Notes under the pieces: generated by a model
Told to the model about the DNA's origin: nothing
Seen by the model: the letters and a program-made list of their open reading frames with translations, nothing else
The model's database searches: none
Assembly: GCF_009742725.1 (NCBI RefSeq)
Contig: NZ_WPHG01000002.1
Coordinates: 248,001-312,000 of the forward strand
Direction: 5' to 3'
DNA length: 64,000 nucleotides
DNA from: Nitratireductor arenosus
GTDB lineage: Bacteria > Pseudomonadota > Alphaproteobacteria > Rhizobiales > Rhizobiaceae
Shown here: positions 8,751 to 17,640 of the stretch, piece after piece
Layout of the letters: each line of letters starts with the position of its first letter
Numbering within the stretch: the first letter of the stretch is position 1
Translations under genes and position numbers: made by a program

Positions 8751-9920
8751 ATGAACGAACAATCTGCAGGCAGCGGCGCGCTCCGCCCGGACTTCTACGA
8801 CGCTTTGCCTATTCATGCCGGCTTCGAGGGCCTTGCGGACGGAGCGGCCTACCGGCCGGTGCCGGACGACTGGTTCGTCGGTACCGCCGATATTGTCGGT
8901 TCGACCGAGCTGATCGCGGCCGGTCGCTACAAGGTCGTCAACACGGTCGGCGCGGCGGTGATCTCGGCGCAGATCAACGCGGCCGGCGGAAGGCGGTTTC
9001 CGTTCGTGTTCGGCGGCGACGGCGCCGGGTTCAGCTTTGAAGCGGACCGGCTGGAGGCCGCGCGCGATGCGCTGGCGCGCGTGATCGGCTGGGCCAGGCG
9101 CGAGTTCGAGATCGAGATGCGCGGCGCGATCGTGCCGGTCGGGGCGATCCGCGCGGCGGGCCACGAGCTTGCCGTCGCCCGCTACGCGCCGTCGCCCGGC
9201 GTCGATTACGCGATGTTTTCCGGCGGCGGCATGGCCTGGGCGGAAGGCGAGATGAAACGGGGGCGCTACCGGGTCGAGGCCGCGCCGGCCGACCAATATC
9301 CCGATCTGGCCGGCCTGTCGTGCCGCTGGACGCCGATGCGGGCGAGGCACGGCAGGATCCTGTCGCTGCTGGCGATCCCGAGAGCGGACGCGCCGATAGC
9401 AGCGGTCGCTGACGCCATGCGCCGGATCATCGCGCTGACGGTCGGGCTGGAGCGCGGCGGCCACCCGGTGCCGGCGGCGGGGCCCGGTTTCGAATGGCCG
9501 CCGCTCGGGCTGGAGCTGGAGGCGCGCGCCCGGCGCGGCGGCGGCTCGTTGATACTCAACAAGCTGCGACTCCTGGCCGAAACCCTGTTTGCGCTTTTCC
9601 TGTTCAGGACCGGGCGCGGGGTCGGCGGTTTCGATCCGGGCCATTATGTCGAGACGACCAGCGCCAACGCCGATTTCCGCAAATTCGACGACGGTCTGAA
9701 GATGACGATCGATTGCGACGCCGAAACCTATAAAAAACTGGAGGCGATGCTGGCCGAGGCGGCGGCCAAGGGGCTGCTCGACTACGGCCTGTTCGAGCAG
9801 GACGAGGCGATCATGACCTGCATCGTGCCGTCGGTGTCGAGCGACGACCACGTGCATTTCGTCGACGGCGCGTCGGGCGGCTACACCACGGCGGCGTTGG
9901 CCATCAAAAGGCGGGGATAG
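8751..9920 (+). CDS. DUF3095 protein, nucleotidyl-cyclase-like
   Basis: Encodes 389 residues from the ATG at 8751 (MNEQSAGSG); an in-frame ATG at 8721 would add ten residues with a weaker ribosome site. The segment WFVGTADIVGSTELIAAGRY and the following FPFVFGGDGAGF carry the two metal-binding aspartates expected in class III nucleotidyl cyclase folds, and this is the DUF3095 arrangement. The C-terminal half (DDGLKMTIDCD, DEAIMTCIVPS, VHFVDGASGGYTTAA) is the family-specific part. No activity is assigned to the family as far as I know. It is divergent from znuC and converges on the ChaC-like gene. Confidence 0.8.
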   Translation: MNEQSAGSGALRPDFYDALPIHAGFEGLADGAAYRPVPDDWFVGTADIVGSTELIAAGRYKVVNTVGAAVISAQINAAGGRRFPFVFGGDGAGFSFEADRLEAARDALARVIGWARREFEIEMRGAIVPVGAIRAAGHELAVARYAPSPGVDYAMFSGGGMAWAEGEMKRGRYRVEAAPADQYPDLAGLSCRWTPMRARHGRILSLLAIPRADAPIAAVADAMRRIIALTVGLERGGHPVPAAGPGFEWPPLGLELEARARRGGGSLILNKLRLLAETLFALFLFRTGRGVGGFDPGHYVETTSANADFRKFDDGLKMTIDCDAETYKKLEAMLAEAAAKGLLDYGLFEQDEAIMTCIVPSVSSDDHVHFVDGASGGYTTAALAIKRRG

Positions 9921-9927
9921 CGTGCTT

Positions 9928-10623
9928 TCAGCGGTCGGCTCCTGTGTCCGGTTGCCTGGCCGCGATGCGCTCGGCCACCAGGTCCTGCATCCGCCACAAA
10001 TGCCGGTCATGCAGCCCGAGCCGTTCGAGATGCTCGACCGTGTTGAGGAGATATTCGGCCATCGTGCCCCAGAAGCCGACGGCGACCGCCAGCCGGTCGG
10101 CGATCTCGGTCTCGCTCAGGCCGCCGACATAACCGGCATAATTGTGCTCGGCGACGAAGGCGATGGCGCGCAGCGGGCCCGTGTCGGTGGCGACATTGAC
10201 CCAGCGCGGCAGGATCGGCGGCTCGCGTTCAAGCAGCCGAACGAGGTCGGCGTCGAGACGTTCCGGCGCGATCTTCAGCGCCACGCCCTTGCAGCTTCCG
10301 CCCCGGTCGAGCGACAGCATCAGGCCCGGCTGGTCGACATTGCCGCGATAACGCGTATCCCAGCCGAGGCAGAAGGCGCGGTGCCAGCCGCGCACGAGGC
10401 CGGTGCGCCGGTCGGAAAAGGCGATCGGTGCGCGCCAGATAAGCGAGCCGAAGGCGAACACCCACAACGGCTCGCCGGGCGCCAGCGCGGCGCGCAAGGA
10501 TGTCGCGGTGTCGGCGAACCAGCTTTTCGGGACATTTTTTTGCCGCTGCATCGGCCCGGGATCGGCGAGGTCGCGATGAACCTGCCGGACGAGCTCGGCT
10601 GTCAGGCGCGGGCGTCGCGTCAT
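9928..10623 (-). CDS. gamma-glutamylcyclotransferase (ChaC-like)
   Basis: Encodes 231 residues. The ATG at 10623 is chosen because it overlaps the stop of the upstream amidohydrolase gene (ATGA), even though the ribosome site is poor. The motif PLWVFAFGSLIWRAP is the substrate-loop signature of the ChaC branch (usual form YGSLxW), followed by GWHRAFCL and YRGNVDQPGLMLSLD. ChaC enzymes cleave glutathione to 5-oxoproline and Cys-Gly in the cytosol. Coupling to a cytosine-deaminase-like gene gives no clear functional link. Confidence 0.82.
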   Translation of the reverse strand: MTRRPRLTAELVRQVHRDLADPGPMQRQKNVPKSWFADTATSLRAALAPGEPLWVFAFGSLIWRAPIAFSDRRTGLVRGWHRAFCLGWDTRYRGNVDQPGLMLSLDRGGSCKGVALKIAPERLDADLVRLLEREPPILPRWVNVATDTGPLRAIAFVAEHNYAGYVGGLSETEIADRLAVAVGFWGTMAEYLLNTVEHLERLGLHDRHLWRMQDLVAERIAARQPDTGADR

Positions 10624-11915
10624 TCCTGTCGTGCGGTCGGGGCGCGATGGCGGCGTGCGACGGCCGATGGCCGGCCGGGTAGCGCAAGCCGGGTCTGTTG
10701 CCGGTCGCGCTCGGCCACCACCTTGCCGGCGGCGATCACGCACAGGCGCTCGGCGCGCAGCCTCAGCGCCTCGACAGGATCGCCAGCGTCGAGGATGACG
10801 AGGCTTGCCTTGCTGCCGACCGCGACGCCGTAATCATCAAGCCCCATGATCGCAGCGCTCTCGGTCGTCACCATGTCGAAACAGCGCCGCATCTCGTCCG
10901 GGTGCGACATCTGGGCGACATGCAGGCCCATGAAGGCGACGTCGAGCATGTCGGCGGTGCCGAGCGAATACCAGGGATCGAGCACGCAGTCCTGGCCGAA
11001 GCCGACGCGGATGCCGTGGGCGTGCATTTCCTTGACCCGGGTCAGGCCGCGGCGCTTGGGAAAACTGTCGTGGCGGCCCTGAAGCATGATGTTGATCAAC
11101 GGGTTGGGGATCGCCGCGACCCCGGCCTCGGCGATCAGCGGCAGGAGCTTGGAGACGTAATAATTGTCCATCGAATGCATCGAGGTCAGATGCGAGCCGG
11201 CGACGCGGCCGCCGAGGCCGAGACGCTGGGTCTCGTAGGCGAGCTGCTCGATGTGGCGCGACAGCGGATCGTCGGTCTCGTCGCAATGCAGGTCGACCAT
11301 CAGCCCGCGCTCGGCCGCGATCTCGCACAGGGCGGTGACCGTGCGGGTGCCGTCGGCCATGGTGCGCTCGAAATGCGGGATGCCGCCGACGACGTCGACG
11401 CCCATATCGAGCGCGCGCAGCGTGTTTTCGCGCGCGCCGGGCGAGCGGTAGAACCCGTCCTGGGGAAAGGCGACCAGCTGCAGGTCGATATAGGGCGCGA
11501 CCTCCTTCCTGACCTCCAGCAGCGCCTCGACGGCGAGCAGTCGATCGTCGCAGACATCGACATGGCTGCGGATCGCCAGCAGCCCCATGGAAACCGCCCA
11601 GTCGCAATAGGCAAGCGCGCGCTGTTTGACCGCCTCGTGGGTCAGGAGCGGCTTCAGCTCGCCCCACAGCGCGATGCCCTCCAAAAGCGTGCCCGACGCG
11701 TTGGTGCGCGGCAGGCCGTAGGACAGCGTGGCGTCCATGTGGAAATGCGGATCGACCAGCGGCGGGGCGACCAGATTGCCGCTCGCGTCGACGACGCGTC
11801 CGGCCTCGGCGGTGATGCCGGGCTCGATGGCGACGATCCTGGCTCCCGCAATCGCGATGTCGGCGATTTGGCCGTCAGGCAGGGTGCCGCCTTTGACGAT
11901 CAGGTCGAAACTCAT
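10620..11915 (-). CDS. cytosine-deaminase-like amidohydrolase
   Basis: Encodes 431 residues. It aligns by eye with E. coli CodA throughout: metal ligands HFHMD, then RSHVDVCDD, LVAFPQDGFY, VDLHCDETDD (metal His and catalytic Glu), SHLTSMHSM, and LQGRHDSFPKRRGLTRVKEM. The last metal-site region reads GFGQDCVLDPWY where CodA has FGHDDVFDPWY, so the ligand Asp is kept but the neighbouring Asp (CodA D314, known to tune substrate preference) is Cys and the preceding His is Gln. A deaminase of a cytosine- or isoguanine-like ring is likely; exact substrate unknown. The ATG overlaps the permease stop, placing it in the BMP-type importer operon. Confidence 0.8.
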   Translation of the reverse strand: MSFDLIVKGGTLPDGQIADIAIAGARIVAIEPGITAEAGRVVDASGNLVAPPLVDPHFHMDATLSYGLPRTNASGTLLEGIALWGELKPLLTHEAVKQRALAYCDWAVSMGLLAIRSHVDVCDDRLLAVEALLEVRKEVAPYIDLQLVAFPQDGFYRSPGARENTLRALDMGVDVVGGIPHFERTMADGTRTVTALCEIAAERGLMVDLHCDETDDPLSRHIEQLAYETQRLGLGGRVAGSHLTSMHSMDNYYVSKLLPLIAEAGVAAIPNPLINIMLQGRHDSFPKRRGLTRVKEMHAHGIRVGFGQDCVLDPWYSLGTADMLDVAFMGLHVAQMSHPDEMRRCFDMVTTESAAIMGLDDYGVAVGSKASLVILDAGDPVEALRLRAERLCVIAAGKVVAERDRQQTRLALPGRPSAVARRHRAPTARQE

Positions 11916-12862
11916 CTCTCGCCTTTCTGGTAGGGGATCATCAGCGCCTTGGGATAGGTCGCGCGGCGGGCGACGAGAATCAGCGCCAGCACCGATAACA
12001 CATAGGGCAGCATCAGGAAGAGCTGATAGGGGATGACGCCGCCGGTGACCTGCTGCAGGCGCACCTGATAGGCGTCGAAGGCGGCAAACAGCACCGCGCC
12101 GAGCAGCGCCTTGCCCGGACGCCAGGAGCCGAACACGACCAGCGCGATGCAGATCCAGCCGCGGCCGTTGACCATCTCGAAAAAGAACGAGTTGAAGGCC
12201 GACATGGTCAAAAAGGCGCCGCCGACGGCCATTAGCGCGCTGCCGGCCATAACCGCGCCGATGCGCGTGGCGGTGACGCCGATGCCCTGGGCCTCGACGG
12301 CGGCCGGGTTTTCGCCGACGGCGCGCACGGCCAGCCCCAGCGGCGTGCGATAAAGCACCCAGCCGACCACGGCGACGGTGACGAAGGCGAGATAGGTGAA
12401 CGGGGTCTGGGCAAACAGCGCCGGGCCGACGAGCGGAATGTCGGACAGGAGCGGGATTTCCAGCGGCTGGAACGAGTCGATTTTCGGCGGCGAGGTCACT
12501 TCCGGCAGGGCGAGACGATAGGTGAAATAGGTCAGCGAGGTGGCGAGCAGGGTGATGCCGATGCCGACCACGTGCTGCGACAGGCCGAGCGGCACGGTCA
12601 GCGTGCCGTGCAGCAGCCCGAAGGCCGCGCCGGTGGCCGCGGCGACCGCGATCCCGGTCCACAGATCGCCGCCCGAATAGACGGTGAACCAGCCGGTGAA
12701 GGCGCCGGCGACCATGATACCCTCGATGCCGAGATTGAGCACGCCGGCGCGCTCGCAGATCAGTTCGCCCATGGTGGCGAAGATCAGCGGTGAGGCGATG
12801 CGGATCGCGGCGACCCAGAACGAGGCGGTGAACAGGATTTCCAGAGCTTCGGCCACGCTCAC
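11912..12862 (-). CDS. nucleoside/nucleobase ABC importer permease 2 (BMP family)
   Basis: Encodes 316 residues from a GTG at 12862 that overlaps the preceding permease stop (GTGA); a second GTG at 12856 is too close to the ribosome site. It has 8-10 hydrophobic segments and the family motifs ICERAGVLNLGIEGIMVAGA and RAVGENPAAVEAQGI. These match the second permease of BMP-type importers (YufQ/NupQ class). The order SBP-ATPase-permease-permease-amidohydrolase shows one operon importing a base or nucleoside for deamination. Confidence 0.87.
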   Translation of the reverse strand: MSVAEALEILFTASFWVAAIRIASPLIFATMGELICERAGVLNLGIEGIMVAGAFTGWFTVYSGGDLWTGIAVAAATGAAFGLLHGTLTVPLGLSQHVVGIGITLLATSLTYFTYRLALPEVTSPPKIDSFQPLEIPLLSDIPLVGPALFAQTPFTYLAFVTVAVVGWVLYRTPLGLAVRAVGENPAAVEAQGIGVTATRIGAVMAGSALMAVGGAFLTMSAFNSFFFEMVNGRGWICIALVVFGSWRPGKALLGAVLFAAFDAYQVRLQQVTGGVIPYQLFLMLPYVLSVLALILVARRATYPKALMIPYQKGER

Positions 12863-13908
12863 CTCCACCGGATGCGGTAACGCGTCAGCATGATCGCCGT
12901 GACCATGGTCAGCAATGCGGTCGCCGTCATGACGTTGGCGATGTAGCTCGGCACGTCGGCGGTGCGGCTCATGGCGTCGGCGCCAACGAAGATGCCGGCG
13001 ACGAAGATCGCCGCGGCGATGACGCCGAGCGGATTGAGCATGGCGAGCATGGCGACCACGATGCCGGTGTAGCCGAAGCCCGGCGACAGATCGAGCGTAA
13101 GGTTGCCCTTCAGTCCCGACACTTCGGAGAAGCCGGCGAGCGCTGCCAGGCCGCCCGACAGGAGCGCCGTCTTCATCAGCACCGTGTTGACGGGGATGCC
13201 GGCGAAACGCGCGGCCGCGGGGTTGTGGCCGACGGCGCGCATCTCGTAACCGAGCGCGGTCTTTTTCATGATCACCCAGACCCAGAGCGCGGCGATGACG
13301 GCGATCACGAAGCCGTAATGCAGGCGCTTGCCGCTGACGATGCGCGGCAGCTTGGCCTCCGCGATCACGCGTTCGGATTGCGGCCAGCCGAGCCCCATCG
13401 GGTCCTTCAAGACGCCTTCCAGAAGCATGGAGACCACGAGCAGCATGATGAAGTTCAACAACAGCGTGGTGACGACCTCGTCGACGCCGAGCCGGGTTTT
13501 CAAGAAGGCCGGACCGAGCAGAAGCAGGGCGCCGGCCGTCATCGCGGCCAGCATGATCAGCGGGATGAGGACGATCGCCGGCAGGGGCAGGGCGCCGGTG
13601 CCGAGCACGACGGTGACGATGGCGCCAGCGTAAAGCTGGGCTTCGGCGCCGATATTCCACAATTTGGCGCGAAAGGCGACCGCGACCGCAAGCCCGGTGA
13701 AGATCAGCGGCGTGGCGCGGGTCAGGGTTTCCAGCAGGGCGAATTGCGAGCCGGCCGCGCCCTTGGCCACCAGCGCGAACACCGACAGCGGCGAGGCGCC
13801 GGCCGCCAGCACCAAAATGGCGGCGATCGCCATGGTGGCCAGGATCGCGCCCGCCGGATAGGCGAGCGTGGCGGCGAGCGAGGGTGCGGATTTGGGTTCA
13901 AGCCGCAT
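12859..13908 (-). CDS. nucleoside/nucleobase ABC importer permease 1 (BMP family)
   Basis: Encodes 349 residues. I prefer the ATG at 13908 (MRLEPKSAPS) because this is how family members usually begin; a GTG at 13965 would add 19 residues. The segments AKLWNIGAEAQLYAGA and RAVGHNPAAARFAGIPV are diagnostic of the first permease of BMP-type importers. It is rich in hydrophobic helices. A gap of about 85 bases separates it from the ATPase gene, while the second permease follows with a four-base overlap. Confidence 0.86.
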   Translation of the reverse strand: MRLEPKSAPSLAATLAYPAGAILATMAIAAILVLAAGASPLSVFALVAKGAAGSQFALLETLTRATPLIFTGLAVAVAFRAKLWNIGAEAQLYAGAIVTVVLGTGALPLPAIVLIPLIMLAAMTAGALLLLGPAFLKTRLGVDEVVTTLLLNFIMLLVVSMLLEGVLKDPMGLGWPQSERVIAEAKLPRIVSGKRLHYGFVIAVIAALWVWVIMKKTALGYEMRAVGHNPAAARFAGIPVNTVLMKTALLSGGLAALAGFSEVSGLKGNLTLDLSPGFGYTGIVVAMLAMLNPLGVIAAAIFVAGIFVGADAMSRTADVPSYIANVMTATALLTMVTAIMLTRYRIRWR

Positions 13909-13992
13909 GATGAGGGCGTCCAAGGCCTTTGTGGAGGATGTCGCAGCCGGGCCCCCGGGCGGCACGTGCGATCGCGGGGCGGGGAAACACCG

Positions 13993-15513
13993 TCATGCCG
14001 CCTCCATGCCGTGGCCGGCCATCAGTTCGGCAAGCTCGCGCACCGAGCGTTCGCCGCGCACCGAGGGCGGCGAAAGCCGGCCCTTGAACATCACGCAGAC
14101 ATGGTCGGAAAGCGTCAGGATCTCGTCGAGGTCCTCCGAGATCAGCAGCACCGCCGCGCCGCGCGCACGCGCCTCCAGCAGTTTCTGGTGCACATAAGAG
14201 ATCGCGCCGACGTCGAGCCCGCGCGTCGGCTGGTTGGCCAGGATGATCTTCGGATCGGGATCGAGCGCCCGGCCGAGGATCAGCTTTTGCATATTACCGC
14301 CCGAAAGCAGGCGCACGCGCGCCTCCGGCGAGGGGCATTTGACGTCGTAATCGCGGATCAGCTCCTCGGCGAAACCGCGCGCGGCGGCCCAGTCGAGAAA
14401 GCCGTGCCGGGAAAAACGCGGCGAGCGGTAACGCTCGGCGATGACGTTTTCGGTGACGCTCATGTCGCCGATCGTGCCGACAGCGTGCCGGTCCTCGGGG
14501 ATGCGGGCGACGCCGGCCTGCAGCGCGATCGCCGGCGACCACGTCTCCACCGCCTCGCCGGCGATGCGAAACCGTCCCGACCGCGGACGGTGAATGCCCG
14601 ACAACAGTGCCGCCAGCGTCGTCTGGCCGTTGCCCGACACGCCGGCCAGCCCGACGATTTCGCCGCCGCGCAGCGCCAGCGAGACGCTTTCCAGGCCGAC
14701 GGGACCGGAGGCGGGCGCGGCGCAAACGGCCTCGCATTCGAGCAGCACCGGTCCCGGCGTGGCCTCGGCGATCGCCGGCGGCGCGATTTCCTGGCCGATC
14801 ATCAGCGCGGCCAGTTCTTGGCGCGTCGTGCCCTTGGTTTCGCGTTCGCCCGACAGGCGGCCGGCGCGCAGCACCAGCACGCGGTCGCTGATCGCCAGCA
14901 CCTCGTTGAGCTTGTGGGAAATGAAGATCACCGAAAGCCCCGAGGCGACCAGTTTCTTCAGGGTTGCAAACAGCGCCTCGGTCTCGATCGGCGTCAGCAC
15001 CGCGGTCGGCTCGTCGAGGATCAGCACGCGCGCGTCGCGATAAAGCGCCTTGAGGATCTCCACGCGCTGGCGCTCGCCGACGGTGAGGTTTGCGACCGTC
15101 TGGTCCGGTTCGACGGCGAGCCCGAAATCGGCGGCAAGCGTGCGGATGCGGGCGAGCGCCGTGGCGCGGTCGAAGCGCGGCGACCAGGACGACTGGGTGC
15201 CGAGCGCGATGTTTTCCAGCACCGTCATGTTGTCGGCCAGGGTAAAATGCTGGTGGACCATGCCGACGCCGGCTTCGAGCGCCGCACGCGGATCGCCGGG
15301 CGGCAAGGCCTTGCCGAACGCCTCGACCGTGCCCTCGTCGGCGACATAGTGGCCGAACAGGATGTTCATCAACGTCGTCTTGCCGGCGCCGTTTTCGCCC
15401 AGCAGCGCCACGACCTCGCCGCGCCGCAGTTCGAGCGAGATGGCGTCGTTGGCAACAAGCGGGCCGAAATGCTTGGTGATGTTGTGCAGATGCAGGACGG
15501 GTGTGGCGGTCAT
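13993..15513 (-). CDS. double-domain ABC ATPase of the BMP-type importer
   Basis: Encodes 506 residues from the ATG at 15513 (MTATPVLHL); a GTG at 15537 would add eight residues. Two ATPase halves are present. The first has Walker A GENGAGKTT, signature-like LTVGERQR and Walker B VLILDEPTAVLTP. The second has the degenerate Walker A GVSGNGQTT, signature LSGGNMQK and IILANQPTRGLDVGA. This asymmetry, with catalysis mainly in one half, is typical of sugar and nucleoside (BMP) importers. Its promoter is probably upstream of the binding-protein gene. Confidence 0.88.
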   Translation of the reverse strand: MTATPVLHLHNITKHFGPLVANDAISLELRRGEVVALLGENGAGKTTLMNILFGHYVADEGTVEAFGKALPPGDPRAALEAGVGMVHQHFTLADNMTVLENIALGTQSSWSPRFDRATALARIRTLAADFGLAVEPDQTVANLTVGERQRVEILKALYRDARVLILDEPTAVLTPIETEALFATLKKLVASGLSVIFISHKLNEVLAISDRVLVLRAGRLSGERETKGTTRQELAALMIGQEIAPPAIAEATPGPVLLECEAVCAAPASGPVGLESVSLALRGGEIVGLAGVSGNGQTTLAALLSGIHRPRSGRFRIAGEAVETWSPAIALQAGVARIPEDRHAVGTIGDMSVTENVIAERYRSPRFSRHGFLDWAAARGFAEELIRDYDVKCPSPEARVRLLSGGNMQKLILGRALDPDPKIILANQPTRGLDVGAISYVHQKLLEARARGAAVLLISEDLDEILTLSDHVCVMFKGRLSPPSVRGERSVRELAELMAGHGMEAA

Positions 15514-15557
15514 CGGGATCCCGGTCGCGACGGTCACGACCCTTTCTGCGCGTTGGA

Positions 15558-15591
15558 GCGAAGGCCGCCGAAACGACGTCTCGGCCTTCGC
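15558..15591 (-). other. intercistronic hairpin B
   Basis: A perfect 10-bp inverted repeat (GCGAAGGCCG / CGGCCTTCGC) with a 14-base loop between the binding-protein and ATPase genes. There is no U-run. With the neighbouring hairpin it could protect the binding-protein mRNA or lower downstream expression. Confidence 0.6.
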
Positions 15592-15630
15592 CCGGATCGC
15601 GGGTCGATTGCGGATGGCAAAATGCCGATC

Positions 15631-15656
15631 CGGCCTCTCCCTTGTGGGAGAGGCCG
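15631..15656 (-). other. intercistronic hairpin A directly after the binding-protein gene
   Basis: A perfect 11-bp inverted repeat (CGGCCTCTCCC / GGGAGAGGCCG) around TTGT, only a few bases beyond the binding-protein stop. No U-run follows on the minus strand. Such hairpins after binding-protein genes are known to stabilise the upstream message and set the excess of binding protein over permease. Confidence 0.65.
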
Positions 15657-15661
15657 TTCGA

Positions 15662-16699
15662 TCAGCTCGATTTCGGTTCCTCGTCGTTGATCTCGACGGT
15701 GAACGAGCCGTCCCTGATCGCCTTTTCCTTCTCCGCCACCTTGGCCATCACCGCGTCGGGCACCTTGCCCTCGAACGTGCCGAGCGGGGCGAGCGAGCAG
15801 CCGCCATGCTTCATGAAGGAATAGATGCCGTAATCGTCGGCCTTGAAGGAGCCGCCCTTGACCTCGGCGATCGCCTTGTCGAGCGTCGGCTCGAAATGCC
15901 ACAGCGCCGAGGCGACGACGGTTTCGGGATAGTCGGCCTGGGTGTCGATGACGTTGCCGATCGCCAGAAGCTTGCGCTCCTGGGCGGCGTCGGAGACCCC
16001 GAAGCGCTCGGCGTACAAAATGTCGGCGCCGGCGTCGATCTGGGCGAAGGCGGTCTCCTTGGCCTTGGGCGGGTCGAACCAGGAGCCGATGAAGGCGACC
16101 TGGAAGGCGATGTCGGGCGCGGTCTCGCGCGCGCCGGCCATGAAGGCGTGCATCAGCCGGTTGACCTCGGGGATCGGGAAGCCGCCGACCATGCCGATAT
16201 TGTTCGACTTGGTCAGCGCGCCGGCGATGATACCGGTCAGGTAGGAGGCATCCTGGATATAGTTGTCGAACACCGCGAAATTGGGATGGGCGTCGTCGGG
16301 CTTGAAGCTCGATCCCATCAGGAAGGCGGTGTCGGGGTAGTCGGCGGCAACGGTGCGGGCGGCGTCCTCGACGCCGAACACCTCGCCGATGACGAGCTGG
16401 TGGCCGGCCTCGCAATATTCGCGCATCACGCGCTCATAATCGCTGTTGGAGACGTTCTCGGAAAACACATAGTCGATGTCGCCGCGGTCCTTGGCGGCGT
16501 TGGCGGCCTTGTGGATGCGGCTGACCCATTGCTGTTCGACCGGCACCGTGTAGATCGCGGCGACCTTGACCGGCTCCTGGGCGAACAGTCTGGTGGGCAA
16601 TGTGGCGGCGCCGGCAAGGGCCGCCGTGGCGCCGGCGACCTTCAAAACGGTGCGGCGCGAGACGAGGGACGATGCTGATCCGGGAGAGAATTTCGTCAT
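15662..16699 (-). CDS. BMP family ABC substrate-binding protein
   Basis: Encodes 345 residues, ATG at 16699 preceded by GAGGTGG. The N-terminus has SRRTVLKVAG followed by a hydrophobic run, a likely Tat-type signal cut near RLFAQ. The mature part carries BMP-domain features: VAAIYTVPVEQQWVSRIH, ENVSNSDYERVMREY, IGEVFGVEDAARTVA, NIGMVGGFPIPEVNRLM and GADILYAERFGVSDAA. BMP proteins bind nucleosides or bases in the periplasm. It heads the importer operon with the amidohydrolase at the far end. Confidence 0.9.
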   Translation of the reverse strand: MTKFSPGSASSLVSRRTVLKVAGATAALAGAATLPTRLFAQEPVKVAAIYTVPVEQQWVSRIHKAANAAKDRGDIDYVFSENVSNSDYERVMREYCEAGHQLVIGEVFGVEDAARTVAADYPDTAFLMGSSFKPDDAHPNFAVFDNYIQDASYLTGIIAGALTKSNNIGMVGGFPIPEVNRLMHAFMAGARETAPDIAFQVAFIGSWFDPPKAKETAFAQIDAGADILYAERFGVSDAAQERKLLAIGNVIDTQADYPETVVASALWHFEPTLDKAIAEVKGGSFKADDYGIYSFMKHGGCSLAPLGTFEGKVPDAVMAKVAEKEKAIRDGSFTVEINDEEPKSS

Positions 16700-16827
16700 G
16701 GGTCCACCTCTGGTTGGAACGTGCGCGAGGACGTTGCCCGCCTCATTTTTTATCAATTGGTAAAGACTAGAAGAAATTTTGCCGCCCGGCAATCGCGATC
16801 GGCGCGTTGCCCACCGGTGTCGCGCGC

Positions 16828-17640
16828 TCAGCCCAGCCTGGCGGGAACGCGGGCTTCGAGGCGCCGGAAGGCGAGGACGATCAGCCCGGTGATGACCAGA
16901 TAGACCAGCGCCAGCAGCAGCAGCGGCTCGAAGATGATGAACGTGTCCTGGCGCACACGGCTCGACACGGCGTAGATGTCGACGACGGTGATCGTGGCGA
17001 CCAGCGGCGTCGCCTTCAGCTGCAGCACGGTCTCGCCGGCGAGTGTCGGCAGCGCGCGCTGGATCGCCTGCGGCAGCCAGATGCGACGGAAAATCTTCCA
17101 GCGGCTCATGCCGAACGCGCGCGCGCTCTCCAGTTGGCCGCGCGGCACGCCGGCAAAGGCGCCGCGCATGACCTCGCCCTCGTAGCCGGCGAACGACATG
17201 GTCAGCGCCAGCACGGCATAGGGCCAGGCCTGGCGCAGATACGGCCACAGTTCCGAGCCGCGGATCCAGGGAAATTGCGGAAACAGCGAGCCGAGCCCGA
17301 AATAAAGCAGCCATAATTGCAGCAAAAGCGGCGTGCCGCGGATCACCGTGCAGAAGGCGCGCGCCGGCAAGGCGAGATAGGCCGGCCCGGCCGCCTGGGC
17401 GAGGCCGAGCGGCACGGCGAGCGCGAAGCCGAGCATGCAGGTCACGACCAGCAGCCACAGCGTGCGCCAAAGCCCCTCGACGGCGAGCGGGGCATAGTCG
17501 GGGATCCAGTCCCAGCGCATGGTCCAGCCGGCATAGGCGGCGAGCGCCAACGCGATGGCGATCAGCACGATGCGGTGCGGTTTCAGCCAGGCGCGCAGCG
17601 GCGGCAGCGGCTTGCCGGTGACCTCGATCACGTTTGCCAT
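16828..17640 (-). CDS. basic amino-acid ABC permease (HisM-like)
   Basis: Encodes 270 residues from the ATG at 17640, which overlaps the stop of the partner permease (TGATG). It has about five or six membrane segments and the His/Glu/Met permease motifs VIRGTPLLLQLWLLYFGLG and EVMRGAFAGVPRGQLESARAFGMS, the EAA-type cytoplasmic loop that contacts the ATPase. Together with the other permease, binding protein and ATPase it forms an arginine/lysine/histidine/opine-type importer. It is the last gene of that operon. Confidence 0.88.
   Translation of the reverse strand: MANVIEVTGKPLPPLRAWLKPHRIVLIAIALALAAYAGWTMRWDWIPDYAPLAVEGLWRTLWLLVVTCMLGFALAVPLGLAQAAGPAYLALPARAFCTVIRGTPLLLQLWLLYFGLGSLFPQFPWIRGSELWPYLRQAWPYAVLALTMSFAGYEGEVMRGAFAGVPRGQLESARAFGMSRWKIFRRIWLPQAIQRALPTLAGETVLQLKATPLVATITVVDIYAVSSRVRQDTFIIFEPLLLLALVYLVITGLIVLAFRRLEARVPARLG

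Noticed and set aside
13225-15690. 821-residue plus-strand frame
   Set aside because: Shadow of the importer permease and ATPase genes; composition His/Arg/Gln-rich with no domain.
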